Shown piece by piece: positions 58,887-64,000 of a stretch of 64,000 nucleotides of DNA. A program made the translations under genes and the position numbers. Within the stretch, counting starts at the first letter, position 1; every line of letters starts with the position of its first letter. Below the pieces are notes generated by a model. That model worked only from the letters and a program-made list of their open reading frames with translations, was not told the origin of the DNA and searched no databases. This stretch comes from Raphanus sativus (Eukaryota > Streptophyta > Magnoliopsida > Brassicales > Brassicaceae): contig NC_079512.1 in NCBI RefSeq assembly GCF_000801105.2, positions 22,957,848-23,021,847 of the forward strand, in the 5' to 3' direction.

Positions 58887-59541
58887 TTAAAACTTTCTTC
58901 AACATTTTGTAAAATTGATAAGATAATCTTTTTGAACATGAATTTTGATAATTGTATTTAATGAAAGCATGTTTTAACCGGAATAAACATCTACATGCCA
59001 GTGTTTGTTTATATGTCAATACAACTTGTAATCGTTATACAATTAAATGTTGTTCGTTCGTTTGTCTACTGTAATGTGTTATGATAAATGATGGTGATTA
59101 AAGTCGCATGTTGTTAGATTGCAGTTGCATAGCAAAATAAACAGGGCTTCCTAGCAAAACAAAATAAACAGGCCTGGTGGCTTTTTTACAAATTTATGAT
59201 TCAAGGCAAGTTGTTTCACGTTTTTTGACTAGAAGAGTAACTAAGCCACATGTAAGCCCATAAGCGTAACTTAGCCCAACTACAAATTCTCTGGATCGAA
59301 ACGACAACATTTTAATTACAGACACGACGTTCTGCCAGCCGTCGGATGTCAAGGCGACCAATATTAATCAACGGTTCGATAGAGAAACAAGAATCCGATG
59401 CGACCAAAGAAGTGGGGTTTCAGTCCTTTTTTTCTTTCTATTATTCTCTCCCGAATCTCTCTCAGAACTTCTTTCTTCTCTCAGATCAGAGTTTGTTTTT
59501 TGTACCGTCTCGCCCCGGCCGGAGAATCTGATAAAGGGAAG
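58887..59541. other. SUMO promoter region
   Basis: Contains a tandem AAAATAAACAGG near 59137 and 59161 and GCCCA motifs at 59251-59280. The leader with CT-rich sequence runs up to 59541. Confidence 0.4.
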
Positions 59542-60422
59542 ATGTCTGCTTTTCAGGAAGAGGACAAGAAGCCCGGAGACCAAGGACCATCGGCTCACAT
59601 CAATCTCAAAGTCAAGGGCCAGGTTCACTCACTCTGTTAACTTCGGTTTGTTTTCTAGGGTTTTGAGTTTATCAGGAAATTTAGTGTTGTAGAACTGGAA
59701 TCGGGCTCTATATCAGTAACATATTGAGAATTTTAACAGGCATATATGTCTGTCTACAAAGTTTCTTAAAACAGTATGTAAGCTTGTGTGTGAGTTCTTT
59801 ACAGTAGCAGAGATTCTGCTGTAAGCGTGGCTTTGTGTATGAGTTCTCTGAGACTTGTTATTAATTGGAGCAATCAATAACTTGTTTGTGATTTGTACAC
59901 ATACCAAACTCTTGTCTGGATGTGGAGATTGTGATTATATATGTTCATGAATCCATTGGAATGTTGTGTTTATGCAAATTATAGTCATGAAAAAGCCTTA
60001 TGTTGGTTTATAGCATACGATTTTCTAAGATAGTAACTGACTGGTAACGATTTGAAGTGACAATCATTAATCTTTCTCTCTGGATTGGTGATACTTAGGA
60101 TGGAAATGAAGTCTTCTTTAGGATCAAGAGGGCCACTCAGCTGAAGAAGCTGATGACCGCTTACTGTGACCGTCAGTCTGTGGATTTCAACTCAATTGCT
60201 TTCTTGTTTGATGGCCGTCGTCTCCGTGCTGAACAGACTCCTGATGAGGTCAGATCACTCTCTCTAGCTTTTCCCCCTTTTCGAGTTGTTTCATTTCCTA
60301 AAAACTTAAAAAAATCTCCTTTATTACAGCTTGATATGGAAGAGGGAGATGAGATCGATGCAATGCTCCATCAAACCGGTGGTGTTACTAATGCTAGTGG
60401 CATGTCTGTGGTCTGGGTTTAG
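59542..60422 (+). CDS. SUMO2: Small ubiquitin-like modifier (SUMO)
   Basis: Precursor of the SUMO peptide conjugated to lysines of nuclear proteins, especially under heat stress. Exons 59542-59622, 60099-60248 and 60330-60422 give 107 aa. It begins [15 protein letters not shown], then the beta-grasp fold with [25 protein letters not shown], and [20 protein letters not shown]. The mature end is DAMLHQTGG; the extension [12 protein letters not shown] would be removed by a SUMO protease. Arabidopsis SUMO1 and 2 match almost throughout, from memory; Thr in LMTAYCDR where I recall Asn is a small change. SUMO2 is assigned by position, since a SUMO3 neighbour is not seen here. Confidence 0.93.
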
Positions 60423-60674
60423 TGGCCTTAAGTTTCAATAAGATAAGAGCGTGTCATATATATTTATGAACAGTTTTCAATAAGACGGTGTGATGTTATT
60501 ATTGGATCACTAAATATCTGATGGGCTTTGTTTAATGAGGCGGTAGCTTTACCTATAAAAGCTACTTTTAACCGTGTTTGGTACGTTTGCTTGACCCCCA
60601 AGTTTCTCTTAACTTCATAAAAACCTAGCTTTTTCTTTTTTTTCAAGCTTCTACCGTGACAAAATCAAATAATA
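60423..60674. other. Short spacer SUMO to F-box gene
   Basis: Contains the SUMO 3'UTR and, at 60554, TATAAAAG, a plausible TATA box about 120 bases before the F-box start codon. Confidence 0.4.
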
Positions 60675-61820
60675 ATGGCTCTATCTTCTTCTTATTCCTC
60701 CTCTTCGTCCTGGTCGGACCTACTCCCAGAGCTTATGGACACTGTGTTCCACAGCCTAAACGATGCCAGAGACATCCTTAGCTGTGCCACCGTCTGTTCT
60801 TCTTGGAGATATTCTTCTTCAGCCGTGTACAGTAGCAAGTTTGTCCCTTTACTCTTTGTTTCCCATCCCTCTTCTGCTGCCGATAAAGAAACTCAATTCT
60901 CTGATCACTTTAGGGTTTTGTCTCTGGATAATTTAGTTTTTTCAGGTAACGATCAGAGATGGATTTGCGGAAGCACAGGAGGGTGCTTGTTAACCCTCAA
61001 TGTTTCTTTCCACTTCGAGGTAAGTTTACACAACCCATTTACTAACACCGTTGTTTCTCTGCCACCGTTGATATCTTTTGAGGATGTTCAGCGGTTGCTT
61101 CAGTTCCAAGCCATCTCTCCGCACTCTGGAGCCCTAACCCTAATAAAGGAGTTTGTAAAGAAGGCAGTCGCTTCTAAAAGTTTATTAGACTCTGACTGGG
61201 TTGTGCTCATAATCTACAGCACCGATGGAGGAAAACTAGGGTTCTGCAGACGGGGAGATAAACAATGGACGGGGTTAGAGTCTGCTGATCACATCGATGA
61301 CATTGTGTTCTGTAATGGTGTCTTCTTAGCCATGGACAGAACTGGAGTGATATATCAGTGTGAACTTAACCCTAACGATCCAAAGGCTGTCCCTTTATGC
61401 ACGGCCTCGCCGTTTCGGTACGATCCTTGCAAGAAATACTTTGCAGAGTCGGACAACGGCAAACTGTGGGTGGTTCTACAGAAGCTAGACGTTAGCGAAG
61501 ATTTTGATTTCACAACGTATTTCGAGATTTACGAGTTTAACTCAGAGACGAAAGAGTGGACTACGGTGAGAAGCCTGAGAGGAAAAGCATTGTTCTTGAG
61601 CCCTCAAGGTAGATGTGTAGCGGTTTTAGCAGGTGAAGCCGGAACTGGAGGGTTCGTCAAAGACGATTCCATTTACTTCATCGATGGGAGTCCAAGTCTT
61701 GGGCCATTGAATCTGAGCGTTTTTGAATGGGAGAGTAAGCAAGTCAAGAAGCTTCTTCACCAGTCAAGATATTGTAGTCTTATGTTCTGGGTGACACCTG
61801 CAGATGTTCTTCAAAGATAG
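60675..61820 (+). CDS. F-box protein with DUF295 domain
   Basis: 381 aa in one exon. The N-terminal F-box is WSDLLPELMDTVFHSLNDARDILSCATVCSSWR split over residues 13-45, giving the usual SCF ubiquitin-ligase adaptor. The rest is a DUF295 beta-propeller-like region with NPFTNTVVSLPPL, FCNGVFLAMDRTG, and DSIYFIDGSP. Plant F-box/DUF295 genes are a large, fast-changing family; substrates are unknown. Position corresponds to At5g55150. Confidence 0.92.
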   Translation: MALSSSYSSSSSWSDLLPELMDTVFHSLNDARDILSCATVCSSWRYSSSAVYSSKFVPLLFVSHPSSAADKETQFSDHFRVLSLDNLVFSGNDQRWICGSTGGCLLTLNVSFHFEVSLHNPFTNTVVSLPPLISFEDVQRLLQFQAISPHSGALTLIKEFVKKAVASKSLLDSDWVVLIIYSTDGGKLGFCRRGDKQWTGLESADHIDDIVFCNGVFLAMDRTGVIYQCELNPNDPKAVPLCTASPFRYDPCKKYFAESDNGKLWVVLQKLDVSEDFDFTTYFEIYEFNSETKEWTTVRSLRGKALFLSPQGRCVAVLAGEAGTGGFVKDDSIYFIDGSPSLGPLNLSVFEWESKQVKKLLHQSRYCSLMFWVTPADVLQR

Positions 61821-62431
61821 ACTGACGCATTTTGGGGTTTATAGTTTTCTTTATTACGTAGTAAAGGTTTTGTATCTTTCTTCCAGTTTTGATTCTTGAT
61901 TGTACATTAGATTTGTAACAAAAATACAAGTTCTCTGCAGCTTTTTCATAACTATCAAGAAGCTTTTCTCAATGTGTATACTCAATTATTCAAATTGAAA
62001 TATAGCTTTGAAGATTTTATTTACTGACGGCAACCAATCCACGAGCAAATCAATTTGTAGAAAACTATTTTATCCTAATCGTAATACTAGAAAGAAAACA
62101 AAAATTGTCGGCCTAGTTAACATTCTTACTAACCGATCTAGGACTAAAATAGAACCACATTTCTCGAAAACACAGAGAAAAGAAAGTAACCAAACTTATG
62201 GGTTTGAGATTTGATAAAATGAGAGCAAACATACATAAAGGATCCAGTGTACACCAGAAACATTAAGAGGCACCAATTCACTAATACCAACACTTGTTAG
62301 TTATTGTGTCTAGACTACTACTTATGACTTCCCTCACACCTTGTCGGAATCTTAAAGTAAGGAGAGATTACAAGTGGATCTTAAGCAAAGTGACAATTTG
62401 AATAGCCTTTACCCATCTTCTTGAAAAAACC
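61821..62431. other. Convergent spacer F-box/L30
   Basis: 3'UTR sequence of both genes; nothing else recognised. Confidence 0.5.
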
Positions 62432-62850
62432 TCAAGACATGTTGGAGGAGCCTGTTGCAGGGCTTGAATGACTGACAACAAGTGGCGGACGCAGAGCTTT
62501 ATGGTTAGCTTCCGCTTCCTTGCGAGCTGTGTACATCTCCTCCGTTTCAACAACAACCATCCTTTTAACCTGCAAAAGAAGAAGATTGGTATATCACTAA
62601 ATAAACAATATCATGCTTGGGGGGGGGGGGAGGCAGTGAGAAATGAGAAAAAAAAAACCTGTTGAATCATTCCTCTAATGGAAGAAGTGTTGGAGTGCAA
62701 AACAGTGCGGTGGCATCTCCGGAGTCCCATGGCCTCGAGTGTACGCCTGTGAAGCTTCCTCGTTCCAGGGAGACCTCTCACTAAGGTTATGTACAAGCTC
62801 TGGCTCCATTCAATGGGAACTTGCGCTTTGAATGCTCTAAAACCACTCAT
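62432..62850 (-). CDS. Ribosomal protein L30 family (bacterial-type uL30)
   Basis: Exons 62850-62659 and 62569-62432 give 109 aa. It starts MSGFRAFKAQVPIEW; the L30 fold follows with LYITLVRGLPGTRKLHRRTL and the conserved HSNTSSIRGMIQQVKRMV, then a short Lys/Ala-rich and Ser-rich tail ending SSNMS. Its size and shape match bacterial and mitochondrial L30 rather than the cytosolic eukaryotic L30e, so it is probably an organelle ribosome component, most likely mitochondrial. The intron holds a run of 12 G (62619-62630). A leader intron probably extends from about 62862 to 63071. Confidence 0.9.
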
Positions 62851-63221
62851 CCTTACTTTCTGTAACCATGAGAAAATAACCACAATACATAACCGTTTAG
62901 TAACATATATATATAAATCAAGCAAGCAGCTTCAATTTCAAAGCATAGACGGAATCACGAATTGAAACCTCATTAGATCGATTACATCAAAAGCGATAAC
63001 AAGAGTTGCATCAAATGAAATAGGATAAGAGGCAATCAGGTTTGAATCGCTAACAGAGAGATGGATGGATACCTGGAAGAAATGGATGGGAGAAGTCCGG
63101 TGAAACAGATCGTTCGACGGCGAACAGAGCTCGGAACAATCGTTGAGCTTTCGCTTTTGGCCAAGGGTTTTAGCAGCACGACAGTCGTGAAATGAGTTTC
63201 ACAATAGCTCAAGCTATAAAT

Positions 63222-63244
63222 TTTGGGCTTTATTTAGGCCCATT
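63222..63244 (-). promoter_or_regulatory. Site II-type elements upstream of L30
   Basis: TGGGCTT (plus strand) and TGGGCCT (minus strand) occur within 20 bases just upstream of the L30 leader. TGGGCC/T site II elements are common in promoters of plant ribosomal and mitochondrial protein genes. Motif match only. Confidence 0.4.
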
Positions 63245-63522
63245 AGCTAACAATATCTGTCATACCGGCCCTAACCGATGAAATTAAACTAGATTTCCTC
63301 TTTCGTATGTGGTACTTCATTAATCTTGAAAGATTGACCATATATATTTGTTTTTCAAAAGTCGAGTTTCATTAGGTTTTGTCAGTGATTTCTTTTTTTT
63401 TTAATCGGTAAACCTATTTTCATTTCTATTTTTCTGCAATAAAAAACATAACTTATAAATGTTCCAAAAAACATATCTAAAACCATATGTAAAAAGCAGC
63501 AAAGCTCAGTTTAATTCTAAAT

Positions 63523-63725
63523 ATTGGGCTTGATTAGTAATAACTAATAATCTACTAATGATAGACTACAGAGGTATTTCATAGTAGCTGTCTAAGCTGA
63601 TAACACAACACAACAACAACAAAAACATTGGGCTTGATTAGTAATAATCTGCTAATGATAGATCACAGAGGTATTTCATAGTAGCTGTCTAAACTGATAA
63701 CACAACAATAACAACAACAACAAAA
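63523..63725. repeat. Tandem duplication, 104-base period
   Basis: Two copies, 63523-63626 and 63627-63725, starting ATTGGGCTTGATTAGTAAT and ending in (AAC)n-rich sequence, with few differences. The ACAACAACA tail may have seeded slippage. Confidence 0.85.
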
Positions 63726-63781
63726 ACCACACAGTTGGTTCTATGATTGTTCGACTCATGACTCGAGAGATGTACCCAAAA

Positions 63782-63831
63782 GAGGTACATGACTTTTTTT
63801 TTTTTTTGTAACACTGAGGAGGTACATGACT
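63782..63831. mobile_element. Tail-only retroposon scar
   Basis: GAGGTACATGACT duplicated at 63782-63794 and 63819-63831 around about 13 T then GTAACACTGAG. The minus strand reads GTTAC plus A-tail, as at 30413. Confidence 0.7.
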
Positions 63832-63847
63832 ATATTATCATTTATCA

Positions 63848-64000
63848 TCATACTCCTTTAGCTGTGTTGATAGGCAAACCATCATCATCACCCCTCTTGC
63901 GATAGTCTCTACCCTCTTCCCTCTTTTCAAACTCCTTTTTCACTTTCTCCTTATCCGCTTCAGAATCACTAGGCACGTTGACCGCCTCCGCTGCTCCGTC
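63848..64000 (-). CDS. 3' exon of an unrecognised gene (partial)
   Basis: Reading from the window edge, 50 residues and a stop: VNVPSDSEADKEKVKKEFEK, REEGRDYRKRGDDDG, then LPINTAKGV. Highly charged, with a helix-like Glu/Lys stretch and no known motif. It is open right to the edge in the frame used. The codon use and clean stop suggest a real C-terminal exon, but which gene it belongs to cannot be told from this window. Confidence 0.45.
   Translation of the reverse strand, partial: DGAAEAVNVPSDSEADKEKVKKEFEKREEGRDYRKRGDDDGLPINTAKGV

Larger units (their letters stand above)
62851..63847. other. L30 leader and promoter, then spacer
   Basis: The L30 leader includes an ATAG-rich 5'UTR exon near 63075-63190. 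Beyond it are AT-rich DNA and the 104-base tandem repeat. No gene before 63848. Confidence 0.45.

Noticed and set aside
1..64000. CRISPR arrays, bacterial operons or prophage
   Set aside because: The sequence is plant nuclear DNA with introns; no array of regularly spaced repeats was seen.

Overview
The window is plant nuclear DNA from a Brassicaceae species, most likely a Brassica or Raphanus relative. GT-AG introns, AT-rich intergenic DNA and Arabidopsis-like proteins all point there. The genes run in the same order as the Arabidopsis chromosome 5 interval I recall as roughly At5g55140 to At5g55320, read backwards. From left to right they are: a broken wax-synthase-like MBOAT gene, a tandem pair of type IB DNA topoisomerase genes (the first lacking catalytic parts), V-ATPase subunit e, plastid FtsZ1, MAP65-1, chloroplast trigger factor TIG, RAN GTPase, a GH17 beta-1,3-glucanase, a SUMO, an F-box/DUF295 gene, an L30-type ribosomal protein, and the 3' end of an unrecognised gene. 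Several genes I recall lying between these in Arabidopsis (for example between MAP65 and FtsZ1, and between TIG and RAN) are absent. This fits post-polyploid gene loss.

Layout. 0.3-10.5 kb: MBOAT pseudogene and the TOP1 tandem. 10.9-11.8 kb: a retroposon-like insertion. 12.1-18.0 kb: VHA-e, FTSZ1 and MAP65-1. 19.2-34.4 kb: a 15 kb nest of transposons, with three Helitron 5' ends and three Helitron 3' hairpin ends, one decayed Copia element, one Harbinger-type MITE and captured fragments of ABCG/PDR transporter, RING-H2 and HD-Zip IV genes. 36.3-39.1 kb: TIG. 40.3-42.9 kb: a direct duplication whose second copy carries a retroposed tRNA-Glu with target-site duplications. 44.3-46.1 kb: RAN. 47.9-53.8 kb: an intact, probably young LINE with two overlapping ORFs. 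54.1-55.9 kb: GH17, with a hAT MITE in its promoter. 56-59.5 kb: sparse DNA with a SINE. 59.5-62.9 kb: SUMO, F-box and L30.

The genes are unrelated housekeeping functions (DNA topology, vacuolar acidification, plastid division, microtubule bundling, plastid protein folding, nuclear transport, sumoylation) and do not form a pathway. The unusual content is in the mobile DNA and in the first TOP1 copy. That copy keeps a fully open nine-exon frame of about 555 codons although the catalytic tyrosine region and most of the catalytic core are gone. Scattered through the window are tiny insertions made only of a retroposon A-tail with a short linker, each flanked by an 11-20 bp target duplication.
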